A stretch of 64,000 nt of DNA from Paenibacillus sp. FSL R10-2782 (GCF_038592985.1 NZ_CP151951.1:1913001-1977000), one strand, 5' to 3'. Shown: positions 43,735-53,907, counted from the first letter of the stretch. Notes: generated by a model not told the origin, from the sequence alone. Translations and numbers: made by a program.

Positions 43735-45147
43735 ATGAGCGCAGCAGAGGCAAGTCGTAAACCTTCCTTGACCGAAGGTCCAATTGCCAAAACACTGTTT
43801 TTATTCTCCTTGCCAATGCTGTTCGGAAACGTGATACAGTCGCTGAATGGAACGATCAATTCGATCTGGGTCGGCAAGTTTCTGGGCGAGGCTGCATTGA
43901 CCGCCGCTTCCAACGGAAACATTATTATGTTTTTTCTCATCAGCGCCATCTTTGGCGTCACCATGGCTGCCACCATCATGATCGGGCAGAAGATTGGTGC
44001 GGGAGATGTTGCTGAAACCAAGCGTATAGTAGGCACAAGTGCAGTCTTTTTTCTTGTACTTGCTCTGGCTGTGGGCATTATAGGATTTTTTGGATCTCCA
44101 TGGATTCTTCGTGTGCTGAACACGCCCGCTGAGTCTGTGGATATGGCAATCACATATACGCGTATTATTTTTGCGGGTATGCCCTTTTTGTACGGTTATA
44201 ACTATATTATGACCGTGATGAGAGGGGCGGGGGATTCCAAAACACCATTTTATTTTCTACTCATTTCTGTCGTACTGGATGTGCTGCTTAATCCATTGTT
44301 AATATTTGGATGGGGACCTATACCCGCGATGGGCATCGGGGGTTCTGCAGCGGCTACACTGATCGCTCAAGGGGTCAGCTTCGTGCTGATTCTCATTTAT
44401 CTTTACCGTGTAAAATACTTTTTGCGTATTACATCCTCAGAGCTTCATTTGCTGAGATTTGATTGGGAAATTATTTGGGCCTTAATCCGTAAGGGAGTGC
44501 CTATGGGGCTGCAAATGATTGCTGTCTCCTCCAGTGCAATCGCGTTGATGAACCTGATTAACGGATACGGTACAGTGGCGGCAGCAGCTTATACTGCAGC
44601 AAATAACTTGTCCAGCTATGTGCAGATGCCAGCCATGGCACTAGGTGCTGCTGTGTCTTCCTTTGCGGCACAAAATATCGGGGCTGGGCGTTGGGATCGG
44701 GTGCGCAAGATTACATGGATTGGAATTGTGTACAATTTTGTACTGACTGGTGGATTAGTAGTATTGATTTACATCTTCAACCGGGAGGCCTTGCTGATGT
44801 TCCTTCCTTCTAGTGGCGGCGCTTTGGAACTGGGCATGCGGATTAATCTGATTACGTTGTGGTCTTTTGTCATATTCGGTATTACAAATGTCATTACAGG
44901 GGTTGTACGATCTACAGGTTCCGTAGTCGTACCACTTTTAATTACCATCATTTCATTATGGGGTATTCGTATTCCTCTGGCCTATGCGTTTGTCGATGAA
45001 TACGGTCTGGATGCTGTATGGTGGAGCTTCCCTGTTGGTTTTGCCATCTCAGCAGTGGCAGTTATTTTCTATTATGCTTTTGGAAAATGGAAGCAGGCCA
45101 GCATGGATGGATTTCATGGCGTAAGGCCTGTAGAGGATGAGGGATAG
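43735..45147 (+). CDS. MATE family efflux transporter
   Basis: 470 residues with about twelve hydrophobic segments in two similar halves. MATE marks are FSLPMLFGNVIQSLNGTINSIWVGKFLGEAALTAAS in the first helix pair and GMGIGGSAAATLIAQ-type between halves. Export of cationic drugs or metabolites driven by Na+ or H+ is inferred; the substrate is unknown. ATG 43735 follows GAAGGAG; a longer frame from 43636 starts inside the cold-shock terminator. A second MATE gene at 47791-49161 is distinct in sequence. Confidence 0.88.
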   Translation: MSAAEASRKPSLTEGPIAKTLFLFSLPMLFGNVIQSLNGTINSIWVGKFLGEAALTAASNGNIIMFFLISAIFGVTMAATIMIGQKIGAGDVAETKRIVGTSAVFFLVLALAVGIIGFFGSPWILRVLNTPAESVDMAITYTRIIFAGMPFLYGYNYIMTVMRGAGDSKTPFYFLLISVVLDVLLNPLLIFGWGPIPAMGIGGSAAATLIAQGVSFVLILIYLYRVKYFLRITSSELHLLRFDWEIIWALIRKGVPMGLQMIAVSSSAIALMNLINGYGTVAAAAYTAANNLSSYVQMPAMALGAAVSSFAAQNIGAGRWDRVRKITWIGIVYNFVLTGGLVVLIYIFNREALLMFLPSSGGALELGMRINLITLWSFVIFGITNVITGVVRSTGSVVVPLLITIISLWGIRIPLAYAFVDEYGLDAVWWSFPVGFAISAVAVIFYYAFGKWKQASMDGFHGVRPVEDEG

Positions 45148-45300
45148 GCAGGGCCTTAAGCCTATTTTAAATTAATAATTTTATCAGGGGAAATTTTGTT
45201 TAATTTCAATTTTTGTACATTTGATCAAGACAGGTAAAAAGATTTTTTATGAAAATGGTTCGTTTTTCTTAAATAATAAAGAAAAAGTGAGGTTGTTCAT

Positions 45301-45329
45301 TTGTGCTAAAAGGACGATCATATTATAAT
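45301..45329 (+). promoter_or_regulatory. Promoter of ytpB-pfk
   Basis: TTGTGC (45301-45306), a 17-bp spacer and TATAAT (45324-45329). Confidence 0.7.
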
Positions 45330-45384
45330 GAGTATGGTTTGGATAGGTATAATTACGTAGACAACAATGTGGAGGCACCGTCAT

Positions 45385-46464
45385 TTGAGTTATGTTGAGC
45401 AAGGACGTTATCAAGTTCCGAGAGGCCCCATAGGTCTAATGAGCCGAATGTACAAGCACATTCTCCCTGAAACGAAGCACGAATTGGCAAATTGGAAACA
45501 TAAGGCTGAACAGATTCCGGATCCCGAGTTGAGAAGTCAGGCACTTGCAAGCATAGCAGAAAAGACATTTCACTGTGTAGGCGGAGCGGTGTATGCCGCA
45601 GGGAATATGTCTGCCCGGCAGACGTTAATTCCGCTTATTGTGGCGTATCAGACGATTAGCGATTATCTGGACAACCTGTGTGATCGCAGCACGTCCATGG
45701 ATCCGGATGATTTCAGGCTGTTGCATCAGTCTATGCTGGATGCGGTCAACCCGGCAGCCAAGCCAGTGAATTATTACGCTTTGCGTCGTGAGCAGGAGGA
45801 TGGCGGTTATTTGACCGGGCTGGTGACAACCTGTCAGTCTTGTATAAGCAGGCTTCCTGGCTATGAGGCGGCAATGCCTTACGTTCAGGATCTGGCGGGA
45901 TTATACACGGATTTGCAAGTTTACAAGCATATTAAACCCGAATTGCGCGAACAAGCGCTACTGGATTGGTGGTCGGTTCATAAGGGCCGTACACCGGAGC
46001 TGCGCTGGAACGAATTTGCTGCTGCTACCGGTTCAACCCTGGGGGTATTTATGCTGTTTCTTGCTGCCAGCGACCGGCATCTCACGGATGCGGGGGCTGC
46101 CTCAATACATGCATCGTATTTTCCACATGTGTGCAGTCTTCATATTTTGCTGGATTATCTAATCGATCAAGACGAAGACCGGAAGGGCGGAGATCTTAAC
46201 TTCTGCAATTATTATGAAGATACCGACATGATGCTGGACCGGATCGCCTATGTTGTGAATCGGGCGCGGGTTGATATTGCAGATGTCCCTGCCAGCTCCT
46301 TTCACCGGATGATTATCGAGGGATTGCTGGCGTTATATTTATCCGACCCCAAAGTTAGCGAGCAGCAGGAAGTGCGCTCGGTTTCGAAACGTTTAATGAA
46401 AAACAGTCCGCTCATGCGCTTGTTTTTCTTCTTAAACAGTCGATGGATAAGAAGGCTTTTATGA
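45385..46464 (+). CDS. ytpB: Tetraprenyl-beta-curcumene synthase (YtpB family, DUF2600)
   Basis: 359 residues. YtpB makes tetraprenyl-beta-curcumene, the C35 precursor of Bacillus sesquarterpenes, from heptaprenyl diphosphate. The all-helical fold and the conserved AYQTISDYLDNLCDR (DYLDN at 93-97, Asp100) mark the family, which lacks the usual DDxxD. Start: TTG 45385, nine bases after GGAGG; an ATG at 45367 would sit within that site. A phosphofructokinase gene follows after 23 bp and shares the transcript. The partner cyclase is not in the window. Confidence 0.85.
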   Translation: MSYVEQGRYQVPRGPIGLMSRMYKHILPETKHELANWKHKAEQIPDPELRSQALASIAEKTFHCVGGAVYAAGNMSARQTLIPLIVAYQTISDYLDNLCDRSTSMDPDDFRLLHQSMLDAVNPAAKPVNYYALRREQEDGGYLTGLVTTCQSCISRLPGYEAAMPYVQDLAGLYTDLQVYKHIKPELREQALLDWWSVHKGRTPELRWNEFAAATGSTLGVFMLFLAASDRHLTDAGAASIHASYFPHVCSLHILLDYLIDQDEDRKGGDLNFCNYYEDTDMMLDRIAYVVNRARVDIADVPASSFHRMIIEGLLALYLSDPKVSEQQEVRSVSKRLMKNSPLMRLFFFLNSRWIRRLL

Positions 46465-46487
46465 ACATTTTGAGGAGGTCATAAATC

Positions 46488-47459
46488 ATGACAGCAGTTA
46501 AGAAAATCGCAGTATTAACGAGTGGTGGAGATTCACAGGGGATGAACGCCGCAGTTCGCGCCGTTGTGCGCAGTGGCTTGTATTTTGGACTTGAAGTATT
46601 CGGGGTTCAACGCGGATATCAGGGCCTGTTGAATGATGATATTTTCCCGATGGATTTGAGAAGTGTCGGAGATATTATCCAACGTGGGGGTACTGTACTT
46701 CAATCTGCAAGATGCAAGGAATTTACGACTGAAGAAGGGCAGAAAAAAGGCGCACAAATTTTGCGTGACCGTGGAATTGATGGTGTAGTCGTGATTGGTG
46801 GAGACGGTTCCTATCAAGGGGCTAACAAACTGACCAAGCAAGGAATTAAAACCATGTGTCTTCCAGGTACGATTGACAATGACATTTCCTTCACTGACTA
46901 CACGATTGGTTTTGATACGGCAGTTAGTATCGTAGTGGACGCCATCAACAAGCTGCGTGATACGATGTCATCGCATGAGCGTTCTTCTATTGTAGAAGTT
47001 ATGGGACGTCATTGCGGCGATATTGCTTTGCATGCAGGTCTGGCTTCCGGTGCGGAAACGATTTTGGTACCCGAGGTAGAGTTTGACCTGAATGAAGTAT
47101 CTGATCGGATGAAGCAAAACTTTAAGCACGGCAAACGCCATAGTATCATTATCGTTGCTGAAGGCGCAGGCAAAGGCGAGACCGTAGCACAGGTAATCCA
47201 GGAAAACTGTCCGGATTATGAGCCGCGTGTAACAGTGCTTGGGCACATTCAACGTGGAGGCACACCAACCGCATTTGACCGTAATCTGGCAAGCCGTTTG
47301 GGTGACTTTGCTGTTCGTCAATTGATTGAGGGCGTATCTGACAAGGCTTGTGGAACGATTGACGGCAAGCTGGTAGCCACAGATATTGACAAGGTCGTAA
47401 ATACGAAAAAAGAATTCAATATGGAGCTTTACGAGCTGGCTTTGCGCTTGTCCCAGTAA
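46488..47459 (+). CDS. 6-Phosphofructokinase
   Basis: 323 residues, normal for the ATP-dependent bacterial enzyme. Marks are SGGDSQGMNAA (glycine-rich ATP loop), VVIGGDGSYQGA, catalytic PGTIDNDI, ERSSIVEVMGRHCGD and RVTVLGHIQRGG (fructose-6-phosphate site). It phosphorylates fructose-6-phosphate in glycolysis. Its neighbour is ytpB, not pyruvate kinase as in the usual pfkA-pyk pair, so it may be a second phosphofructokinase. That inference needs the rest of the genome. ATG follows GAGGAGG. Confidence 0.92.
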   Translation: MTAVKKIAVLTSGGDSQGMNAAVRAVVRSGLYFGLEVFGVQRGYQGLLNDDIFPMDLRSVGDIIQRGGTVLQSARCKEFTTEEGQKKGAQILRDRGIDGVVVIGGDGSYQGANKLTKQGIKTMCLPGTIDNDISFTDYTIGFDTAVSIVVDAINKLRDTMSSHERSSIVEVMGRHCGDIALHAGLASGAETILVPEVEFDLNEVSDRMKQNFKHGKRHSIIIVAEGAGKGETVAQVIQENCPDYEPRVTVLGHIQRGGTPTAFDRNLASRLGDFAVRQLIEGVSDKACGTIDGKLVATDIDKVVNTKKEFNMELYELALRLSQ

Positions 47460-47513
47460 TGAAAGCTGTTTTATGTAACAAATTGATTCACATTTAGGAA
47501 TTCTTAAATTCAT

Positions 47514-47544
47514 GCGGATGACTCCAGTCATCCGCTTATTTTTT
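47514..47544 (+). terminator. Intrinsic terminator of ytpB-pfk
   Basis: GCGGATGACT / AGTCATCCGC stem, then TTATTTTTT. Confidence 0.85.
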
Positions 47545-47576
47545 AACATTTAAAGCAGATCTGGAGGAAATAAACC

Positions 47577-47780
47577 ATGTATTTGTTCAAAATCGAAGTG
47601 GACAGCTCGGAAGGAGCCTTAACGGTTATTCTCGTTGCGGAAAATGAGGAGCAGGCATTCCAGGCTGTGGATCAGCATGTGGAGAGACATTTTCTGTATC
47701 CTCCGAAACTGAACGAAGTAGCTATTGTGGAGAAAAAAAGAATAGCTTCGGGTACTGCCTATGTCATGGAAACACGCTGA
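47577..47780 (+). CDS. Small conserved protein (DUF3906-like)
   Basis: 67 residues: MYLFKIEVDSSEGALTVILVAENEEQAFQAVDQHVERHF is a pattern I associate with DUF3906, a short alpha/beta family of Bacillales with unknown function. ATG follows CTGGAGG. It is a single gene, convergent with the MATE gene that ends ten bases later. Confidence 0.65.
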   Translation: MYLFKIEVDSSEGALTVILVAENEEQAFQAVDQHVERHFLYPPKLNEVAIVEKKRIASGTAYVMETR

Positions 47781-47790
47781 TACGCAAAGG

Positions 47791-49161
47791 CTAAACAGCC
47801 TCTGCGCGTCGTTTATTTTCGGTAAAACGTCGTTGTACAACCAGCAGGCGGAAGAGAAGTGCCACTGCTCCCGCGGCCAAACCTGTAATCAAGCCAATCC
47901 AGTAGCCGTAGGGACCAAATGATGTCCAACGTGCGATAATATACCCTACAGGAAGTCCGATAACCCAATAGGCCAGGAACGTAATCAGAAAGGCCGAATT
48001 GACATCCTTATACCCACGCAGTGCTCCTTGAGTAGGTGTAGCGATAGCGTCGGATATTTGAAAGAAAATCGCATAGAGCAGGAAATGTTGCGTTAACTGA
48101 ATAACCTGTGGATCGGTGGAGTACAGCCGGGCGACCTGTTCGCCCCAGATCACAAGCACAACAGCCGTGATCAATGACAGACCAATCGCACTGCTGATCC
48201 CCATTACGCTGTATATTTTTGCATCCCGCGATCGTCCTGCCCCTGCCTCATACCCAACTAGAATCGTGAGTGCCATACAAATGCTGAGTGGAATCATGTA
48301 CAGCGTGGATGCAAAGTTCATAGCTGCCTGATGAGCCCCAATTGTTGCCGTATTATAACTGCTCATGAAAAGGGTAACAGCTGAGAAGACAGCGGTCTCG
48401 AAAAAGATCGCAAAGCCGATGGGTACGCCGATTTTGATAAGCTCTTTCCAAGCGCTAGCAGCGATGCCGTATATCTTGCTGAAAACCCCGTACTCGGCAA
48501 ATATCCTTCCCCAATGTACGGTGATGCCAGTAACAAGCATAACAATCCAGTACGTGGCGGCAGTTGCCACTCCGGAACCCACACCTCCCAGGCGCGGAAA
48601 CCCCCAGTTTCCATAAATAAGTAAGTAATTCAACAAGACATTGATGGGCAACGACATCAGCGTGATGGTCATTGTAAACCGAGTTTGTCCCAGCGCATCC
48701 ATAAAGCTCCGAAGGACCGTATAAGCAAAGAGCGGGGCAATGCCGAAGGCCATCGCACAAAGGTAGTACAAAGCCACATTATGAACCCTCAACTCCAGAT
48801 TCATTCCGTGGAGAATGGGCTTAACGAGAAAAACACCTGCAATCAGAACAATCATGGATAGAGTGAGTGAAAGCCACAGCGCCTGAATGACATAGTAAGA
48901 AACCTTGTCCTTGCGCTGTGCTCCAACCAATTGCGATACAATAGGGGTAACGGCCATAAGTATTCCGTTTAGGCCTGTTTGCACGGGTACCCACAGACTC
49001 ACACCGATGGCTACACCAGCCAAATCGGCAGAAGAAAAGTGTCCTGACATATTAGTATCAAAAAAAGTCATCGCGGATAGTGCAAGCTGTGTTACCAGAA
49101 TAGGGAGCAAAATGTTAAAAAGCTGCTTCCATTTCTGGCTGTTAGTTAGAGTTGATTGCAT
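47791..49161 (-). CDS. MATE family efflux transporter (NorM-like)
   Basis: 456 residues, about twelve hydrophobic segments. Family marks are LALSAMTFFDTNMSGHFSSADLAGVAIG near the start and GPYGYWIGLITGLAAGA near the end. It resembles the NorM group, which export cationic drugs with Na+ or H+. The substrate is not known. ATG 49161 follows GAGGAC. It is only distantly similar to the MATE at 43735, so it is not a recent duplicate. Confidence 0.88.
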   Translation of the reverse strand: MQSTLTNSQKWKQLFNILLPILVTQLALSAMTFFDTNMSGHFSSADLAGVAIGVSLWVPVQTGLNGILMAVTPIVSQLVGAQRKDKVSYYVIQALWLSLTLSMIVLIAGVFLVKPILHGMNLELRVHNVALYYLCAMAFGIAPLFAYTVLRSFMDALGQTRFTMTITLMSLPINVLLNYLLIYGNWGFPRLGGVGSGVATAATYWIVMLVTGITVHWGRIFAEYGVFSKIYGIAASAWKELIKIGVPIGFAIFFETAVFSAVTLFMSSYNTATIGAHQAAMNFASTLYMIPLSICMALTILVGYEAGAGRSRDAKIYSVMGISSAIGLSLITAVVLVIWGEQVARLYSTDPQVIQLTQHFLLYAIFFQISDAIATPTQGALRGYKDVNSAFLITFLAYWVIGLPVGYIIARWTSFGPYGYWIGLITGLAAGAVALLFRLLVVQRRFTENKRRAEAV

Positions 49162-49254
49162 TTTTATGTCCTCACTTACTTGGAGTTATCAATCGAATAT
49201 ATCATAACATGTCAAGTATTTATTGTAAGGGATGCGGCAGCATTTGAACAGCAA

Positions 49255-49298
49255 CAAAAAAGACTGCACCCATGATCAAACGAATGGGGCAGCCTTCG
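49255..49298 (-). terminator. Intrinsic terminator of the DUF4015 gene
   Basis: On the minus strand GGCTGCCCCAT / ATGGGTGCAGTC is followed by T6. Confidence 0.8.
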
Positions 49299-49357
49299 AA
49301 ACTTCTAAATCATTGAGTGTATTTCTTAAAAGTAATGATAAGACCGGGATATATGGA

Positions 49358-50536
49358 TTATTTGTACGTTACTCCGCTCGTATAGCGGTTTGTAGCATTC
49401 CAGAGTAAATATTCATCCACTTTCATGTCCTTAAGCGCTCGAATTTGATCCTCAACCTGGGTTTTACCATATTTGGCATAATGGCCGCTTCCCAGCCAGC
49501 TTGCGGTAAAATCCTGAATCCATGGACGAATGATTGGTTTCAGCTTGCCTGTCGGGTCAAGCTTTTTGTGCGTATCTGCCATCGACCCTTTAATGGTCCG
49601 GTACGGATTTTTGTCAGGGTCCTTTACACCGAACCAGCCTGTTGTATAGTGACTTGGATAAACCATAGGAGAAATGACATCCACGTTTTCTGAAATTTTG
49701 GCGAAATCCTGTCCAATTCCTTCCGCAGCGGGAACGGATGCGGCATACCCGAAAATATCTACCGATACCCGCACACCCAGTGGAGCAAGCTCTTTACGGG
49801 CATATTGCACGAACTCAGCGACCGCATCCACACGTGATTGATCGGATTTGGTATATTTCAGCTTGTCCGCTCTTTTTTCAAAGCCTTCAGGGAAACGTAC
49901 ATAGTCAAACTGAATTTCCTTGAAGCCCAGCTTTGCCGCCTCCTTGGCGATAGCAATATTATAATCCCAAACTTCTTTATTATAGGGATTGACGAACCCA
50001 TCGCCCTTGCCGTTTTTCCAGACAGAGCCGTCAGGATTGCGGAAGGACATTTCGGGATTTTTGTTGGCTAATACCGTATCTTTAAATACTACAATACGGG
50101 CAATCGGGTACACGTTGTGCTTTTTCAATCGGTCCATCAAACCGGAAATATCCCGAATGAATTTTTGCGGCTTGCCCAATTTCAGCAGCCCGGGATTGGT
50201 CGTTGGATAAGTAATGTAACCTGCATCATCTTTAATATCAATAACCATGGAATTGAGCTCTGTCTTGTCTAGCAGTTCAAGCAACTGGGTCATACGTGAA
50301 CCGCCTGCGCTATAAGCCGTGACATAAATCCCCTTGATAGCAGGAGTCGTCGGCTGGGGGTCAATTTTAACTGGAGGATTGGATGCATCCACCTTCAGAC
50401 CACTTTGTTGGGCCTGAATCATCGCGCTGTTGATTGTCGTTGCCACCGTATCTTTTACATTTGGGCCGTTGACTGATTGTGTCTCGTTTCCGCCCATTCC
50501 TATTGCCAATAGCATAATTGCCCAAATCATACTCAT
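49358..50536 (-). CDS. Putative glycoside hydrolase, DUF4015 family
   Basis: 392 residues. A short hydrophobic start (MSMIWAIMLLAIGMGG) suggests export or a membrane anchor. The rest is a TIM-barrel-like DUF4015 domain with GIYVTAYSAGGSRM, MVIDIKDDAGYITY, FKEIQFDYVRFPEGF (the conserved acidic strand) and VDVISPMVYPSHY. The family is linked to glycosidases but its substrate is unknown. ATG follows GGGAGAGAG with seven-base spacing. It is monocistronic with its own terminator. Confidence 0.85.
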   Translation of the reverse strand: MSMIWAIMLLAIGMGGNETQSVNGPNVKDTVATTINSAMIQAQQSGLKVDASNPPVKIDPQPTTPAIKGIYVTAYSAGGSRMTQLLELLDKTELNSMVIDIKDDAGYITYPTTNPGLLKLGKPQKFIRDISGLMDRLKKHNVYPIARIVVFKDTVLANKNPEMSFRNPDGSVWKNGKGDGFVNPYNKEVWDYNIAIAKEAAKLGFKEIQFDYVRFPEGFEKRADKLKYTKSDQSRVDAVAEFVQYARKELAPLGVRVSVDIFGYAASVPAAEGIGQDFAKISENVDVISPMVYPSHYTTGWFGVKDPDKNPYRTIKGSMADTHKKLDPTGKLKPIIRPWIQDFTASWLGSGHYAKYGKTQVEDQIRALKDMKVDEYLLWNATNRYTSGVTYK

Positions 50537-50767
50537 TTCTTAACTCTCTCCCTTATGTATGTCGCTTACCTGATTATACGTAAAGTTATGTATCGAAAAA
50601 ACAACACGGTTGTAACCAATGCTGGAATCATCAGGGACAGTCTTACATGATTAACCCAACCCGTGTCCATTGAATCCGTAAAATGACATAAATAATGCCG
50701 CTTTCTTCGTGGCTGCGGACTGCAACCGGAAGGAGCGGCACTTGGTGGAGAGATTTAATGAAGATGT

Positions 50768-50962
50768 TTACTGAAGATACGTATTGTCCTGATGCTCACA
50801 AATACTGTACTGAATAATTTCGAGCGCATCCGTGGGCTTGAGAATGGCCATCCCGTCCCGAAGTACAATCATCGAGTTCAGCTCATTCTTTTTGAGAAAC
50901 GGGAGCATTTCTGGATACCACCTCAAGACAATGTCGGACAGTTTTACCGTTTCCATTTCCAC
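50768..50962 (-). CDS. Small protein, unknown function
   Basis: 64 residues from GTG 50962 (VEMETVKLSDIVLRWYPEMLPFLKKN), chosen because AAAGG lies nine bases upstream; an ATG at 50956 is also possible. It is slightly acidic, with no membrane segment or motif I know. It is probably real on the basis of start site and codon usage, but unsupported by homology I can recall. Confidence 0.45.
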   Translation of the reverse strand: MEMETVKLSDIVLRWYPEMLPFLKKNELNSMIVLRDGMAILKPTDALEIIQYSICEHQDNTYLQ

Positions 50963-51128
50963 AAAAATCACCCTTTCCTGCTCGGAATCATTCCATCAGA
51001 ATCATTCGGTACGAATCGGAAAAGCAAAGTGCCTGTGAAATAGCAGGTAAAGCTGGTCTTTATATAGTATGGGAACAGCGCACGTATAGTGTACCACAGA
51101 AACGACTTTTTGACACTTGGGTTCGTGC

Positions 51129-51950
51129 TTATCTTCGGCGGAAAGAGCCCATAACTCCTACTGTTTCCACGATATTAACGAAAGCAGAGGGATCCACTTG
51201 CTTAATAATGCGTTTCAGTTCTGCCAGCTCGTAGCGTGTTGTAACTGTCATCAGCATATCCTTTTCAGTATGAGAAAATGCACCTTCAATTTTAATTTTA
51301 CTGACTCCACGTGGAGTCGTCAGCATTCGGCTGAGCAATTTCTCAGTATGCTCTGTGATGATGTAAACGGTTATTTTGGTGTGGCTCACATAAATCTGAT
51401 CCAGCACCTTGCCGGTCACGAAAATGGATAACATGGATGCAAGGGCAATATTCCAGTCTTGATTCAGATATCCCGCTGCCAGAATAACCAGTCCATTCAA
51501 ACCGACGATCACGGTCCCTACAGGGAAATCGCGGTAACGGGTGACAATGGAGCCGATAATGTCAAAGCCGCCAGTAGATCCTCCCACCCGAAAGGAGATC
51601 CCTGCTCCAACGCCAATCAACACTCCACCAAAAACGGAGGCAAGCAGCGTATCTTTAACGAGAGCTTGCACTGGAATCCAGGCCAAAATCCATGTTGTAG
51701 CGACAACAGATAAAATACTCATACTAATAAATCGCTTGCCTAAAATAAACCAGCCAGCAATAAGCATCGGGATGTTCAGAACAAAATACATCACGCTGAT
51801 ATCGAATTTTGTAAAGTAGCCAATTAACATGGAAAGCCCTGCTACTCCGCCGCTCAGCAGGTGGTGGGGCACGAGAAACAGATTAAAACCGCTTGCTATA
51901 GCAGCGGCCCCCAAAATGACAACAAAACAGTTTAACACTATTTTTAACAA
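51129..51950 (-). CDS. YitT family membrane protein (DUF161/DUF2179)
   Basis: 273 residues. Five or six membrane helices (~5-190), with GGVAGLSMLIG and VGGSTGGFDIIGSIV, are followed by a soluble DUF2179 domain (~190-273: ITVYIITEHTEKLLSRMLTTPRGVSKIKIEGAFSHTEKDMLMTVTTRYE). The function is unknown. Start: TTG 51950 after GAGGTG. It is divergent from cshA across a 325-bp gap. Confidence 0.85.
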   Translation of the reverse strand: MLKIVLNCFVVILGAAAIASGFNLFLVPHHLLSGGVAGLSMLIGYFTKFDISVMYFVLNIPMLIAGWFILGKRFISMSILSVVATTWILAWIPVQALVKDTLLASVFGGVLIGVGAGISFRVGGSTGGFDIIGSIVTRYRDFPVGTVIVGLNGLVILAAGYLNQDWNIALASMLSIFVTGKVLDQIYVSHTKITVYIITEHTEKLLSRMLTTPRGVSKIKIEGAFSHTEKDMLMTVTTRYELAELKRIIKQVDPSAFVNIVETVGVMGSFRRR

Positions 51951-52275
51951 CGTTTTTTCACCTCATTTAAAATATACGGAAAGCAACTTGCTGGTATTCA
52001 TGAATTGTTTTGTGCTATAATGCGATGTGGATATTCTTGAGTAGGGACCTTCTGTCCAGAGAAACACTTAAAATTTAAACTGTTTTAAAAAGGATAAATT
52101 CGTTTAAGATGTATCGGATAAGGTTACCCGAGTTTATACAGAATGATGCAGTTATAGGCCTAAATAAACTGTTACTGTATTGGGAAAACCTATACAATAA
52201 TATCGCTACTTAAGAATACAGACAACATTGTGGATTGTCCACCACATCCACCATTATGAAGGAGTTTGAATAAAT
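51951..52275. other. Divergent region with long cshA leader
   Basis: Promoter of cshA: an extended -10 TGCTATAAT (52013-52021). It predicts a leader of about 245 bases before the start codon. The leader is AT-rich, with a TGTGG / CCACA inverted repeat at 52229-52246 just before AAGGAG. Long leaders are common in cold-inducible messages. No gene is seen. Confidence 0.5.
52013..52021 (+). promoter_or_regulatory. Extended -10 promoter of cshA
   Basis: TGCTATAAT. The upstream -35 is poor. Confidence 0.55.
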
Positions 52276-53859
52276 TTGACGACATTTGCAGAATTTAATC
52301 TTGAACCGAAAGTACTTGAGGCGATTACAGAGCTTGGTTTTGAAGAAGCGACGCCGATTCAATCCCAATCCATTCCTCTTGCGCTGCAAGGAAGAGACAT
52401 GATTGGCCAAGCCCAAACAGGTACAGGTAAAACCGCAGCTTTTGGTATTCCATTGATCAGCAAAATCTCTAGAAACGATGACAAAATCAGAGCACTGATT
52501 ATGGCACCTACACGTGAGCTTGCCATTCAGGTAGCTGAAGAAATCGAAAAGCTGTCCCGCTTCAAAGGCCTTCGCACCCTGCCGATCTATGGCGGTCAAG
52601 ATATCGTGCGCCAGATTCGCGCTTTGAAAAAGAAACCTCAAATTATCATTGGTACACCAGGTCGCTTGCTCGACCATATTAACCGCAAAACCATCAAGCT
52701 GGAAGACGTAAACACCGTTGTTTTGGATGAAGCGGATGAAATGTTGGATATGGGCTTTATGGAAGATATCCAATCCATTCTGAAGCAGGTTCCGGACGAG
52801 CGTCAAACGATGCTTTTCTCGGCTACGATGCCTCCTAATATCAAAAGACTGGCTGAACAATTCCTCAAAAACCCTGAGCATGTTTCAGTTATCCCTAAAC
52901 AAGTTAGTGCTCCACTGATTGATCAGGCCTACATTGAAGTTCCTGAACGTCAAAAATTCGAAGCTTTGAGCCGTTTGATCGACATGGAATCTCCAGAACT
53001 TGCTATCGTATTTGGTCGTACCAAGCGTCGGGTAGACGAGCTGGCTGAAGCTCTGCAAAAACGTGGATATTCCGCTGACGGTTTGCATGGTGACTTGTCT
53101 CAGAACCAACGTGATGCTGTAATGCGCAAATTCCGCGATGGAAGCATTGACGTGCTCGTAGCAACTGATGTAGCTGCCCGTGGTTTGGACGTTTCCGGTG
53201 TATCTCACGTTGTGAATTTTGACCTTCCGCAAGATCCGGAAAGCTATGTTCACCGTATTGGACGTACTGGACGTGCAGGTAAAGAAGGGGAAGCATGGTC
53301 TTTCGTAACGCCTCGTGAAATTGATCATTTGCATTTCATTGAACGCGTAACTCGTCACCGTATTGCGCGTAAGCCGCTTCCAACCTTGGCTGAAGCTTTG
53401 GAAGGCAAACAACGCATCATCGCAGAACGTCTCCTAGAGGCTGTAGAAAGCGGTGAGCTGAACGAATACAAAGGCTTGGCTATTCAAATGCTGGAGCAGT
53501 ATGACTCCGTACAACTTCTCTCCGCAGCTTTGAAGCTGATGACTGGCGAGAAAAGAGAAGCGTCTATTGAACTGACTCCGGAAGATCCAATTCGTGCAAA
53601 ACGTCGTAAACCGGATGTTCGTTCCGGCGGACGCAAGCCGTCTAACTACAGCGGACGCAGTAACGGTGGTTATAACTCCAATCGTACTGGCGGCAGCGGT
53701 AGCAAAGGTGGATATGGTGGCTACAACCGTGGCGGCAAAGAAGGCGGTAGCTACAACCGTGATTCCGCAAGCCGCAATAGCGGAGATCGCAGACCACGTC
53801 CAAGCAATAGCGGAGAAACTCGTCGTCCTGCAAGACGCGATGATTCCTCTTCTGAATAA
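52276..53859 (+). CDS. cshA: DEAD-box RNA helicase CshA
   Basis: 527 residues. All helicase motifs are in order: Q motif with [11 protein letters not shown], motif I AQTGTGKT at ~46-53, [27 protein letters not shown] and HRIGRTGR. The last ~100 residues are a Gly/Arg/Ser/Asn-rich tail ([17 protein letters not shown]...) typical of RNA binding. CshA unwinds RNA and works with the RNA degradosome, ribosome assembly and cold adaptation in Bacillus. Start: TTG 52276, eleven bases after AAGGAG. A terminator follows. Confidence 0.93.
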   Translation: MTTFAEFNLEPKVLEAITELGFEEATPIQSQSIPLALQGRDMIGQAQTGTGKTAAFGIPLISKISRNDDKIRALIMAPTRELAIQVAEEIEKLSRFKGLRTLPIYGGQDIVRQIRALKKKPQIIIGTPGRLLDHINRKTIKLEDVNTVVLDEADEMLDMGFMEDIQSILKQVPDERQTMLFSATMPPNIKRLAEQFLKNPEHVSVIPKQVSAPLIDQAYIEVPERQKFEALSRLIDMESPELAIVFGRTKRRVDELAEALQKRGYSADGLHGDLSQNQRDAVMRKFRDGSIDVLVATDVAARGLDVSGVSHVVNFDLPQDPESYVHRIGRTGRAGKEGEAWSFVTPREIDHLHFIERVTRHRIARKPLPTLAEALEGKQRIIAERLLEAVESGELNEYKGLAIQMLEQYDSVQLLSAALKLMTGEKREASIELTPEDPIRAKRRKPDVRSGGRKPSNYSGRSNGGYNSNRTGGSGSKGGYGGYNRGGKEGGSYNRDSASRNSGDRRPRPSNSGETRRPARRDDSSSE

Positions 53860-53877
53860 GAATTGAATAACAGGAAA

Positions 53878-53907
53878 GCCGAAGTGAATTCTCGCTTCGG
53901 TTTTTTT
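53878..53907 (+). terminator. Intrinsic terminator of cshA
   Basis: GCCGAAG / CTTCGGT stem, then T6. Confidence 0.8.
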
